Positions 15,913 through 25,300 of a stretch of 64,000 bases of DNA are shown here, in pieces. The notes under the pieces are model-generated. The model was given only the letters and a program-made list of their open reading frames with translations, was not told the DNA's origin and ran no database searches. Each line of letters opens with the position of its first letter. The first letter of the stretch is position 1. The position numbers were made by a program, and so were the translations under genes. This DNA is from Ga0077555 sp050187415 (GTDB taxonomy: Bacteria; Pseudomonadota; Alphaproteobacteria; Rhizobiales; Hyphomicrobiaceae): positions 24,021-88,020 of the forward strand of contig JBFWXN010000013.1 in NCBI GenBank assembly GCA_050187415.1. Direction: 5' to 3'.

Positions 15913-17331
15913 ATGACGAACCCTATTCACATCGTTGGGGGCGGCCTCGCCGGCTCGGAGGCGGCGTGGCAGGCGGCCCGAGCCGGGGTGCCGGTGGTGC
16001 TGCACGAGATGCGCCCGGAGGTTCGAACCGAGGCGCACCAGACGGACGGTCTCGCCGAGCTGGTGTGCTCCAACTCGTTCCGGTCCGACGATTGGGCGGC
16101 GAATGCCGTGGGGCTGCTGCACGAGGAGATGCGCCGCATGGGATCGTTGATCCTGGCGGCAGCGGATCGCCACAAGCTGCCCGCGGGCGGAGCGCTCGCC
16201 GTCGACCGGGACGGCTTCTCGGCCGAGGTGACGCGTTCTCTCGTCGAGCATCCCCTTGTTTCGATCGAACGGGGCGAAGTCCGCGGACTGCCGCCGGAAG
16301 CGTGGGACAGCGCGATCATCGCGACCGGACCATTGACATCGGCGCCCCTGGCGAAGGCTATCGCGAGGCTCACGGGCGAGGAGGAACTGGCCTTCTTCGA
16401 CGCCATTGCGCCGATCGTGCATCTCGAGTCGATCGATCTCGACGTAGCCTGGAAGCAGTCGCGCTACGACAAGCCGGGACCGGGTGGTACGGGCGCCGAT
16501 TATCTCAACTGTCCGATGACGCGAGAGCAGTACGAGGCCTTTATCGACGCCTTGCTCGCCGGCGACAAAACCGAGTTCAAGGAGTGGGAGGGCACTCCTT
16601 ATTTCGACGGCTGCCTGCCGATCGAGGTGATGGCGGAGCGCGGACGCGAGACGCTGCGCTTCGGGCCGATGAAGCCGGTCGGCCTTGCTGACGCGAGATC
16701 CGGCGTGAGACCGTGGGCGGTGGTGCAGCTTCGGCAGGACAACGCACTCGGAACGCTTTGGAACATGGTCGGCTTCCAGACGAAGCTGCGGCATGGCGAG
16801 CAAAAGCGCATCTTCCGCATGATCCCTGGGCTCGAGACGGCGGAGTTTGCGCGGCTCGGCGGACTGCATCGCAACACGTTCCTGAATAGCCCGAAGCTGC
16901 TCGACGGCGTCTTGCGGCTCAAGGCGATGCCACGACTGCGTTTCGCGGGCCAGCTCACGGGCGTCGAAGGTTACGTGGAAAGTGCGGCGATCGGATTGTT
17001 AGCCGGTCGGTTTGCTTCCGCCGAGCGGCTGGGCGCCGCGTTGGCGCCGCCACCCGCGACGACGGCGCTCGGGGCTCTTCTGGCCCACATTACCGGCGGT
17101 CATTTGGCCGGCAACGACGGTGGTGGCGCGCGCTCGTTCCAGCCGATGAACGTCAATTTCGGCCTGTTTCCGCCGATCGATATACCGGCTCGGGATCCCG
17201 AAGGCCGGCGCATCAAGGGCAAGGACAAGGCGGCCATCAAGAGACGGGCGACGGCGGAACGGGCGCTCGATGATCTGGCGAGCTGGGTCGGCGCCGGTTC
17301 CATGAACATGGAAGAGAAGAGGACAGCATGA
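15913..17331 (+). CDS. trmFO: Methylenetetrahydrofolate--tRNA-(uracil-54-C5)-methyltransferase
   Basis: 472 residues. The FAD-binding motif IVGGGLAGSEAAW (7-19), CSNSFRSDDW near residue 54, SRYDKPGPGGTGADYLNCPM and the C-terminal MNVNFGLFPP box identify TrmFO (formerly Gid). It uses CH2-THF and FADH2 to make m5U54 in the tRNA T-loop. The stop overlaps the next ATG by four bases, so the alcohol dehydrogenase gene is translationally coupled, which looks incidental in function. Confidence 0.96.
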   Translation: MTNPIHIVGGGLAGSEAAWQAARAGVPVVLHEMRPEVRTEAHQTDGLAELVCSNSFRSDDWAANAVGLLHEEMRRMGSLILAAADRHKLPAGGALAVDRDGFSAEVTRSLVEHPLVSIERGEVRGLPPEAWDSAIIATGPLTSAPLAKAIARLTGEEELAFFDAIAPIVHLESIDLDVAWKQSRYDKPGPGGTGADYLNCPMTREQYEAFIDALLAGDKTEFKEWEGTPYFDGCLPIEVMAERGRETLRFGPMKPVGLADARSGVRPWAVVQLRQDNALGTLWNMVGFQTKLRHGEQKRIFRMIPGLETAEFARLGGLHRNTFLNSPKLLDGVLRLKAMPRLRFAGQLTGVEGYVESAAIGLLAGRFASAERLGAALAPPPATTALGALLAHITGGHLAGNDGGGARSFQPMNVNFGLFPPIDIPARDPEGRRIKGKDKAAIKRRATAERALDDLASWVGAGSMNMEEKRTA

Positions 17332-18335
17332 GAGCGTGGCAGATCGTGTCAGACGGCGGCATCGAGGCGCTGCAACTCAACGAGACCAGGGCGCGTGCTC
17401 CCGGCGTCGGGGAAGTGGCGGTGCGCATGCACGCCAACTCGATCAACTATCGCGATTTCCTGACGGTTACCGATCCGGTGTCGCGCAAGTTGCCATACCC
17501 GCGCGTGCCGAATTCGGACGGGGCGGGCGAGGTGATCGCGGTCGGTCCCGGCGTTTCGGAGGTCAAGGTCGGCGATCGGGTCGCCTCGTGCTTCTTCCAG
17601 CGCTGGACGGATGGGTCGTGCTCGGCGGAGGCGATGGCCAGCGCGCTGGGCGGCGCGGTCGATGGCGTACTTGCCGAGGAGGCGATACTGCGCGCGGACG
17701 GCGTGGTGCCGATGCCGAAGCATCTCTCCTTCGCAGAGGCGGCGACGCTGCCGTGCGCCGGGCTCACGGCCTGGAACGCCATCGTCAAAACCGGACAGAC
17801 GAAGGCTGGTGACTGGGTGCTCCTGCTGGGCACCGGCGGTGTCTCGATCTTCGCGTTGCAGTTTGCGCACATGATGGGCGCGCGAACGATCGTGACCTCC
17901 TCGTCCGACGACAAGCTGGAGACGGCGCGTTCGCTTGGTGCGACGGTTACGGTGAATTATCGGCGACACCCGAGCTGGGAAGAGGCGGTTCTGGAGGCGA
18001 CCCAGGGCCGCGGTGTCGATCTCGCCGTCGAGGTGACGGGCGCAAAGAACTTGCCGAAGACGATCAATGCAACGCGGATCGCCGGGCGGATCGCCCTCAT
18101 CGGCGCAATGCACGGCGGTGCCATCGATCCAGCCCAGTTCATGCGTCGGTCGATCCGGATACAAGGCATCTATGTCGGCTCGCGCCGGATGTTTCTCGAC
18201 ATGATCCGCGCAGTCGAAGCCCAAAATCTGAAGCCGGTCATCGATACGAGCTTCCGGTTCGAGCAGGCGCGCGAGGCCTACCGCCACATGGAAGGCCAGG
18301 GTCATCTCGGCAAGATCGTGATCGAGATGTCATAA
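17328..18335 (+). CDS. MDR-superfamily NAD(P)-dependent alcohol dehydrogenase / quinone oxidoreductase-like
   Basis: 335 residues starting inside the trmFO stop. It shows the MDR layout: an N-terminal GroES-like domain with NSINYRDFL and PRVPNSDGAGEV, then the cofactor-binding Rossmann domain with LLGTGGVSIFALQFA (about 166-180). The residues that bind catalytic zinc in true alcohol dehydrogenases are not clear (PNSDGAG replaces GHE), so it is probably a zinc-free quinone or enoyl reductase-like member. Confidence 0.85.
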   Translation: MRAWQIVSDGGIEALQLNETRARAPGVGEVAVRMHANSINYRDFLTVTDPVSRKLPYPRVPNSDGAGEVIAVGPGVSEVKVGDRVASCFFQRWTDGSCSAEAMASALGGAVDGVLAEEAILRADGVVPMPKHLSFAEAATLPCAGLTAWNAIVKTGQTKAGDWVLLLGTGGVSIFALQFAHMMGARTIVTSSSDDKLETARSLGATVTVNYRRHPSWEEAVLEATQGRGVDLAVEVTGAKNLPKTINATRIAGRIALIGAMHGGAIDPAQFMRRSIRIQGIYVGSRRMFLDMIRAVEAQNLKPVIDTSFRFEQAREAYRHMEGQGHLGKIVIEMS

Positions 18336-18405
18336 CGCGGCCTGACGCACGCGCCGGCGAGGCGCGCGCCCATCTCGGTCGGACTCGGGCTCGGTCACCT
18401 CCGGC

Positions 18406-20055
18406 TCAGTCGTATTCGCGGCTCAGATCCAGGATCGCGCTTGTTTCGAGCGCGCGGGGATTGCCGCGTCCGACGCGCTTGGCCATGGCCAGCGCCCAAG
18501 GTGCGACGGCGACGAGTTCCTCCATGATGGGCGGGGGAAGATCGAGCCCGACGGCAGCGGCGGCACTCTCGGCGCGCCTGCGCACGGCGGGCTCGACGGC
18601 TGATGTATCGGGTCTCCACGGTTTGGGGTCGAGAACGGCCGGAGCTGCGCCGGGCGTCAGCTTCGGGTGCCGGGACGTCAGGCCCATGGCCTTCTCGAAG
18701 GCATGGCCGGCACGCAGCACGCGGGCATCGTCGAACGGCCGGCCGGCGATCTGCATCGAAAGCGGCAGCCCGGCCGCATTGAACCCGCAGAGCACCGCGA
18801 GCGCCGGCCCACCCGAGCAGTTGAACGGCGAGGTGTGGTTGCCCTTCTGCCAGAAGGAGAGCGGCGAATGCTTATCGAGGCGTGGCGCGGCGGATGTGTT
18901 TGCCGTGACGAGCAGATCGAAACGGCGATAGATGGGGCGCATCTCGTCGAGGATGCGGCGGCGCTCGCGGCTGGCGCTGACATAGTCCTCCGACGTGAAC
19001 AGGCAGGCGGCGAGGGCACGTGCGCGAAAGTCCTGGCCGAACGCCTCGGGGCGCGCGATCAACTGGTCGAGATGCAGCGCGAATAACTCGCTTTCCGCCA
19101 TCACGATCTTGACGTCGGAATAGTATTGCAGAGGCCGAAGCGTGACGTCCTCGATCGTCGCGCCCAGGTCGCGCAGCACCTGGATGGCCGTCTCCATGGC
19201 CGCGGAAAGCTCGGCGTTGGGGGCCAGGTCCGTTTCCCAGAAGTGGCGAATGACGCCGATGCGCAGGCCCTTGATGCCATCGTAGATGCCGTCCGTGTAA
19301 TCAGCGGCGCGATGCCTGGCCGAGGACGGATCGGCGGGATCGTAACCTGCGACCGCATTGAGAATGATGGCGCAGTCCTCGGAGGTTCGCGCCATCGGGC
19401 CGCAATGATCATAGCTGTAGGAATTTGGAATGACGCCGGCGCGGCTGACGAGACCGTACGTCGGCTTCAATCCGGCGATGCCGCAAAGTCCCGCGGGCCC
19501 GCGGATCGAGCCGCCCGTATCCGAGCCGAGGCTGACGGGCACGAGGCCGGCGGCGAGCGCGGCGCCGGAGCCCGAGGAGGAGCCGCCGGTGAAGTGTGCC
19601 GTATTCCACGGATTGCGGGCGGGCGGCCAGGGAAGATCGAAGGACGGACCACCGTGGGCGAACTCGTGGGTGGCGAGCTTGCCGGTGAGAACGGCGCCAC
19701 CGGCCTTGAGACGGGCGACGGCGGTCGAGTCCGCGGTAGGGATGCGATCGATATTGGTGCGCGAATGGCCGGACGTGAGGATCCCGGCCGTATCATAGAT
19801 ATCCTTGACGGCGAACGGCACGCCGTGGAGCGCCCCGCGCGAGGCACCACGCATGATCTCCGTCTCGGCGGCGCGTGCCGTCGCCATGGCCGTTTCGTTC
19901 GTGCGGGTGATGAACGCGTTGAGTTGCGGCTCGAGCGCGTCGGTGCGGGAGATGAGCGCGGCGGTGTACTCGACGGGAGACAGCTTGCGCTCCCCAATCA
20001 ATCGGGCGGCGGCGGCCAGGCTGAGATCGTGCAACGCGGTCGGTGTGTCGGGCAT
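18406..20055 (-). CDS. Amidase-signature family hydrolase
   Basis: 549 residues. The Ser-cisSer-Lys triad is visible: Lys84 in FAVKDIYD, the Ser-rich GGSSSGSG loop (157-164) and Ser183 in GSDTGGSIRGPA. The rest (FNCSGGPALAVLCGF, PLSMQIAGRPFDD) is typical of stand-alone amidases. At this length, with no gatB/gatC neighbours, it is more likely a catabolic amidase than GatA. Substrates could be aliphatic or aromatic amides or cyclic ureas. It converges on the trmFO-ADH operon. Confidence 0.88.
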   Translation of the reverse strand: MPDTPTALHDLSLAAAARLIGERKLSPVEYTAALISRTDALEPQLNAFITRTNETAMATARAAETEIMRGASRGALHGVPFAVKDIYDTAGILTSGHSRTNIDRIPTADSTAVARLKAGGAVLTGKLATHEFAHGGPSFDLPWPPARNPWNTAHFTGGSSSGSGAALAAGLVPVSLGSDTGGSIRGPAGLCGIAGLKPTYGLVSRAGVIPNSYSYDHCGPMARTSEDCAIILNAVAGYDPADPSSARHRAADYTDGIYDGIKGLRIGVIRHFWETDLAPNAELSAAMETAIQVLRDLGATIEDVTLRPLQYYSDVKIVMAESELFALHLDQLIARPEAFGQDFRARALAACLFTSEDYVSASRERRRILDEMRPIYRRFDLLVTANTSAAPRLDKHSPLSFWQKGNHTSPFNCSGGPALAVLCGFNAAGLPLSMQIAGRPFDDARVLRAGHAFEKAMGLTSRHPKLTPGAAPAVLDPKPWRPDTSAVEPAVRRRAESAAAAVGLDLPPPIMEELVAVAPWALAMAKRVGRGNPRALETSAILDLSREYD

Positions 20056-20261
20056 GGCGGCGTGTCCTCGAGGCGGGCGTGAACCAACTTTGCCGTCAGT
20101 CTAAGCACCTCTTTGGCCGTGCGCGCGCCAAATTCGCAGGCGCCCTGCAAAGGCCCTGCCTGTTTTGGCGGATGATGCCGCGCAACGGCGAGTTCGACCC
20201 TTGTGCTCGACGGCGGGGCAGGCCAAGTGAAGGGCAGTGACCCACTCCATCCAGGACCACC

Positions 20262-20693
20262 ATGACCACCACGTTCGACAGTATCCGCGCCGATTTCGAG
20301 CTTCTCGACGACTGGGAGGATCGCTACCGGTTCCTGATCGAGTTGGGACGGGGCCTCGAAGCGCTGCCGGAATCCGAGAGAACGGACGCCAACAAGGTGC
20401 GCGGCTGCGCCAGCCAGGTGTGGCTTGCCACCTCGGTCGAGTGCGAGGCCGATGGGCCCCATCTGGTGATCCACGGAGATAGCGATGCTCACATTGTCAA
20501 AGGCCTGATCGCGGTCCTGCTGTCGTTGGTGAACGGACGGCCCGCAAAGGATATTCTGGCGATCGATGCGCACGAGGCGTTCGGCGATCTCGGCCTCGGT
20601 GACCACCTGACGCCGCAGCGGTCGAACGGCTTTGCCGCGATGGTGGCTCGCGTGCGGGCCGATGCTGGCGCGGCGCTCGGTCAGTCCTCGTGA
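20262..20693 (+). CDS. sufE: SufE-family sulfur acceptor
   Basis: 143 residues. The active Cys49 in KVRGCASQVW accepts persulfide sulfur from the cysteine desulfurase SufS for Fe-S cluster assembly. FDSIRADFELLDDWEDRYRFL at the start and ANKVRGCASQVWL are family-diagnostic. The suf operon is not in the window. The 3' end overlaps the convergent DUF6456 gene by 13 bases; as I recall it, sufE is often found beside DUF6456 and DnaA-like genes in this order. Confidence 0.93.
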   Translation: MTTTFDSIRADFELLDDWEDRYRFLIELGRGLEALPESERTDANKVRGCASQVWLATSVECEADGPHLVIHGDSDAHIVKGLIAVLLSLVNGRPAKDILAIDAHEAFGDLGLGDHLTPQRSNGFAAMVARVRADAGAALGQSS

Positions 20694-21550
20694 TCGGAAG
20701 CCGGCCCCCCTCGCGCGAGCGATGGACGGTAGTCGTCGGCTCCCCAGTGCCGCAGACGCCGCGCAATGGCGGTCTCGATGCACGTCTCGGGAGCCATTCC
20801 ATAGTGCCGGGCCAGCGCGGACAGCCCCCTCTGCAGGAGCAATCGCGCGGCGCGTCGCGGCCAGCCTTCGCTGCGCGAAATGTCTTCGAGCCCACGGAAA
20901 TGCCCGCAAACGTCGATCAGAATGTCCGCGAACTCGGGGCCGACGGCGCGTAGTGCCGCCTCGACGCGGGCGCGCGCCGCGACGATGCTGTCGGTGAGGT
21001 CATGTCCGCTTGGTGCACTCGGCGTGCGGCGGCCGCTCATGGGAATGCCGGACCAGCTCATCGTGATGCGAGGCGTGAGCTGCGCAAAGGTCAACTCTGC
21101 CCGCAGGCGCTCGCCTGCTTCGACCTCCCATCGGCTCAGCATGGGCTTTCCGGAGGCATCGCGGCGACCGGCAAGCCAGGAGAGCGGGCTCTCCTTCGGA
21201 TTGACAGTCGGCGCTGAGGGCAGACATGGAGTGGCCGGTCGTTTCTCAGCGGCCTTTGCATTCGCTAGATTGCTGCGGTAGCGGCGCAACACCTCGCGGC
21301 CGGAGCGCGTGATCCTGGCCGCGCCTGCGCCGCCGTCTTCGGCGATCCACCCGCGTCGGCGGGCCTCCATAAAGACTTCGACGGGAAACGTGCGAACGTG
21401 GGGCGGTTCGGTGCCGGCTATCGATATTATCGGCGCATCGGGGTTCGGCCTTTTGGCGTATCGATCGCGCCCCGCCAGAACTGACAATAGGGCCATTAAC
21501 TGGGCATTCCCGTCATTGGATCGGCAAATATACCCCTCTTGAAGTTTCAT
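20681..21550 (-). CDS. DUF6456 domain protein
   Basis: 289 residues from the ATG at 21550, one base after the stop of the upstream HTH gene, so both form one operon. The C-terminal half carries the DUF6456 pattern: SPLSWLAGRRDASGKP, EAGERLRAELTFAQLTPRITMSW, DILIDVCGHFRGLEDISRSEGWPRRAARLLLQRGLSAL and a C-terminal helix-turn-helix-like region. The N-terminal 80 residues resemble a winged-helix segment. Probably DNA-binding; function not established. Confidence 0.8.
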   Translation of the reverse strand: MKLQEGYICRSNDGNAQLMALLSVLAGRDRYAKRPNPDAPIISIAGTEPPHVRTFPVEVFMEARRRGWIAEDGGAGAARITRSGREVLRRYRSNLANAKAAEKRPATPCLPSAPTVNPKESPLSWLAGRRDASGKPMLSRWEVEAGERLRAELTFAQLTPRITMSWSGIPMSGRRTPSAPSGHDLTDSIVAARARVEAALRAVGPEFADILIDVCGHFRGLEDISRSEGWPRRAARLLLQRGLSALARHYGMAPETCIETAIARRLRHWGADDYRPSLARGGPASDHED

Positions 21551-21551
21551 T

Positions 21552-21947
21552 TCATCGCCCCAAACGACAGATGGAGACCCGTGCGCGATGGCAAACAATT
21601 TCCTCGAGGTTCGTCAGCAGAAAGTCGAAACTGGCCGTGTCCCGTCGATCCTCGATGAGCCTGCAGGCATGGCTGACGGTCGTTCGATCGCGAGCGAACG
21701 CGTAACCTATCTCGGTGAGAGAGATGCCGAAGGCACAATGCATCAAGTACATTGCAACCTGGCGGGCTTGTGCAACCGGGGCCTGCCCCCTCGATCCGGA
21801 TTGGAGCCTGCCGACGTCGATGGCAAAGACATCGGCCACCGTCGACTCGATGATCGCTTTCAATCGGTGGAGCGGGAAACTATCGCCCGTATGGAAATGC
21901 GAGGGGCGATCGATAGTATCGATGGTCTGCAAAACGGCTTGTGCCAT
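21552..21947 (-). CDS. DnaA domain IV-like helix-turn-helix protein
   Basis: 131 residues from the ATG at 21947 (MAQAVLQTIDT); a longer frame reaches 22208 without family-like sequence. The C-terminal 70 residues mimic the DNA-binding domain IV of DnaA: ARQVAMYLMHCAFGISLTEIG followed by AFARDRTTVSHACRLIED, the same order as DnaA (PRQIAMYL ... SLPEIG ... GRDHTTV-HA). There is no AAA+ ATPase. It may bind DnaA-box-like sites and act as a regulator or competitor. The start and stop of the downstream DUF6456 gene are one base apart, indicating coupling. Confidence 0.78.
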   Translation of the reverse strand: MAQAVLQTIDTIDRPSHFHTGDSFPLHRLKAIIESTVADVFAIDVGRLQSGSRGQAPVAQARQVAMYLMHCAFGISLTEIGYAFARDRTTVSHACRLIEDRRDTASFDFLLTNLEEIVCHRARVSICRLGR

Positions 21948-22347
21948 TTTCGGCGGACTCCTCAGTTCAATTTCGGGATCGCTGTCCTCTGTGGTCGCGA
22001 TTCCAAGCCAATAGGAATCAATGCCTATTCGCTTTTCGAAATTAGTGCCGCGGCCCGAGGGCGAGGATAATTGAGCCCGCAAAATCGGGTTGCTGGTTAA
22101 TCGGCAAGGCTTCGCCACAAAAAGGACCCGACCCCGCCGCGGCGATGCCGAGAGGGGGGCACCTTGGGTGCGCCCCGGGGCCCGCGATCCGGCCACGTCA
22201 GCCATCACGCGGATGCGTCCCCCGCTTGCCGGCTGATTGACGGAGGGGGCGGACTCACTGTTTATGAAAATGCAATTTTAAGTTGCAGTATTTGTAGCAA
22301 GCGCCGCTCTGATTGTCTTTCTCCACATCTGGGGTTCGTCAGCTCAC
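21948..22347. promoter_or_regulatory. 400-base divergent intergenic region between the HTH gene and the 1266-residue fusion gene
   Basis: No gene is supported. It contains a strong imperfect hairpin (arms 22154-22163 and 22167-22176, nine of ten pairs, 3-base loop, no T tail). A TTGACG (22237-22242) is followed by an AT-rich stretch, a weak promoter candidate. From ATG 22264 there are five codons and a TAA, then an uninterrupted hydrophobic frame that runs into the 1266-residue gene. Confidence 0.5.
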
Positions 22348-25300
22348 ATGCACTTCGGTCAGAAACCAGCTGCGGCACGCGCAGCGACATCGATCGTTCC
22401 GGCTTTGGCTGCCGCGCTGACGCTCGTCGTAGCTGCTCTCGGCGCGCTGAATGTCCATCAATGGCGATTGGCGGCCTACGAAAGGCAGGAGCGCCTGTCG
22501 GCAACGCTGGCGCGACCGTTGGGCGTGCCGGGGCAGCCGAGGATTGACGAGCCGCTGCACGAGCTCGGTTCCGCCGAACAAGAGCTCCATGCACTCGGCA
22601 TGAGTACGGCAGAGGCGGCGGCGATCATCGCGGATCCCCAGGCCAAAGGCTTCGAGGTGATCGACATCCGGGAAGCGCCAGAGGTGAACATGGGCACCCT
22701 GTCCGTGGCCCGCGCCCTTCGCTATCCGGATTTCGGCGCGGCCAGATCCAGCATCTCGGCCGGCAAAGTGCTGCTCGTCTGTAACAACGGCGAGCGCAGC
22801 TCGCTGACGTGTCAGGCCCTGAAGGGGATGGGGATCGATTGCCGGTTCATGGTCGGTGGTCTCGGGCGCTGGATCGCCGAAGGTCGACCTCTGGCGAAAT
22901 CCTTGCCGGGCGCCACGCGCGAGATCGGCGCAACGCTTCACGATCCGCATCGAAGCCGGCTTCTGGATACCGCCGACGCTCAGGCGCTCATCGAGCAGGA
23001 GAAGGCGGTTATCGTAGACACGCGCTACCCGCGAGACTTCACCGCCGGGCATCTTGCCGGGGCTGTCAATATTCCCATGTGGCAAATGACGACACCCGAG
23101 CTGGAGGCGGCTTTCGCGCGGCTCCCTGTGCGACCGGTACTGGTGGCCTGCTATGATCGCAGGAGCTGCTTTTTCGGCGGGCTTGTCGGGCTCGAATTGA
23201 CGCGGAAGGGCCGTGACTACAGGGGACTGTACACGCTGCCGTGGGAATACGTGCCGCGCGCGACGGCGGTCGCGCAGGCGGCCCCCGTGACGGACAGGGA
23301 GTCAGACTGGACAAAAGCCAGAAGCTGGCTTGCAGGGACGATCGATCGGCTGGCGGCCGAATGGGGCTACATCTCCGTGTTGGTGGGCTTCGTTCTGGCA
23401 ACCCATTTGCTCCTTCTGCCGTTCGCGATCAAAGCTGAGCGCCACCACGCCAGAATCAGCTCGATCGCCCTCGAACTCGCGCGTCTCGGCGAACGCCTGC
23501 CAAACGATCGTATCCGCCGGACGAGAGCGATGCGCCAGCTTCTCCGGAGGAACGGGCTGGCGTCGCGGCGCAACCGCGCAGCCGTGTTCGTGGCGGCGAT
23601 GCTGACGCTGGCGGCCGTGGCGATTGGAGACGCCTCGATGCTCGACGAGGCCGTCCTCGGCGCGTTTGGCACGTCGTGGCAATCCGGCCTGGGCATTCTG
23701 CTGGCGATAGTGAGTGCGGCGGTGATGGGGGGCTACGTCCACTGGGCGTATTGCAGCTCACCGCGCTACAGAATGGCGATCTGGCTGGGCTTGGTGCCGT
23801 TCCTGGCCGTCGTCTTGGCCATGCTGCCTGCCGCGTCGTTCATTTATTGCGGCCTGAGCGGGATACTTCTGCTGACACGGCGGAGCCTCACGGACGCGAT
23901 GCCGGGCACGATCACACGTGCGGTTCGACGGCGATGGACCGAATGGCGCGGCGGAGAGGGCATCATTTCGCTGCGTTGGGTGGGAGATCGAAGCGACGTC
24001 GGGATGGAGGCGGCACGCCTCGGGTACATGCACCAGGCTGGGATTCCGGTCGTGGATGGAGTGGTCCTGACAGTGGATTTCATGGTCCGCTGGCGGACAG
24101 CGCGTGCCGACGAGAAAGCGCGACTTGTCCGCAAAGTCGCCATTGCAGCGGGACCAGGTCCATATTCTGTCTGCCGCTCGTCGGTCGGGCCGGAGGGTCT
24201 TGCCGGCCTTCGCGAACCTCTGGCCGCCGTCGCCCGCGACGAGTTGGCCGTCGCCATCGACACCGTTGTGGCCTCGTTCGACGGGGCGCGCGCTCGGTCG
24301 CCCGGGGTTCGGGTCGGCGGCGGCACAGTACTCGTGCAACGTTGGCTTTCGGGCAGCCAATGCGGTGTGCTTTCGACCCGGTCACCAGACGCTCCGGGGA
24401 TGATGCTCATCGAATTGGTCGAGGGCGCCGCGCAGGATATCATCTCGGGCCGGGCGACGCCGAAAAGCATCCGGTTCGGACGGCATACCGGACGGCCCAT
24501 CGGCGATGTTCAGACCAAGTTCGATCCGATGCCGCTCGTCGCGCTCGGGCGCCGGCTCGAGGAGCGGTTCGGCCTGCCCCAGGAGATCGAGTGGGTCTGG
24601 GATGGGCGGAAGGTCTGGGTGGTGCAGTGCCGCGACATTGGCACCGACGCCACATTGATTGCCAAGCCCGTCCGCCAGGAATGGGACCGCGCGCTGACAT
24701 TGGCTGACGACAGCGCCGAGGGCAGGACAGTGACGCTCGTGCACAACAGGCTGTGCGAGCCGCTGCCGCGGCCGACGCCGGCAACGCAATCGCTGATCGA
24801 GGCGCTCAACGTCAGCGGCGGCAGCGTCGACCTCGCGTGCCGCGCCCTCGGACTCGACTACAATGTGGAGGAGGACTCACCCCCGCTATTTCCCACACTG
24901 TTCGGTTGCCTCTATTACAACGAGGCCGAGGCTCGCCGGCGTGAGCCGAAATTCACGAGGCGCGACCGGCGGCGCATTCGCCGGCAGGTAGGCGCGATCG
25001 AGCGGCGTATTCGTGGTGAGGTCTTGCCGCAGCTCGAAGCGCGACTGGTTCTCGCCGCAGCCATCAATTTCGATATGCTGTCCGTCGCGGATCTCGTGCA
25101 GGTCATCCGCGAAATCATCGAGCGCTTCGTGACCAAGACCCAGGTCGAGGCGGATCTCGTGAGCATCGTGGCCGAGGTGATCGCCGACGACGAGCGATCG
25201 CGACCACCGTGGAGCGGTCGCAATCCATCGAGCTGGCTCCGGCTGAAAGAACGGCGCATCGCCAAGGTTGTGCAGTCCGCGATCGAAGGCAGGTCGTTGC

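Noticed and set aside
22237..22268. Strong promoter for the 1266-residue fusion gene
   Set aside because: TTGACG is followed by a TATGAA-like -10 only with a 20-base spacer, so it is too weak to call.
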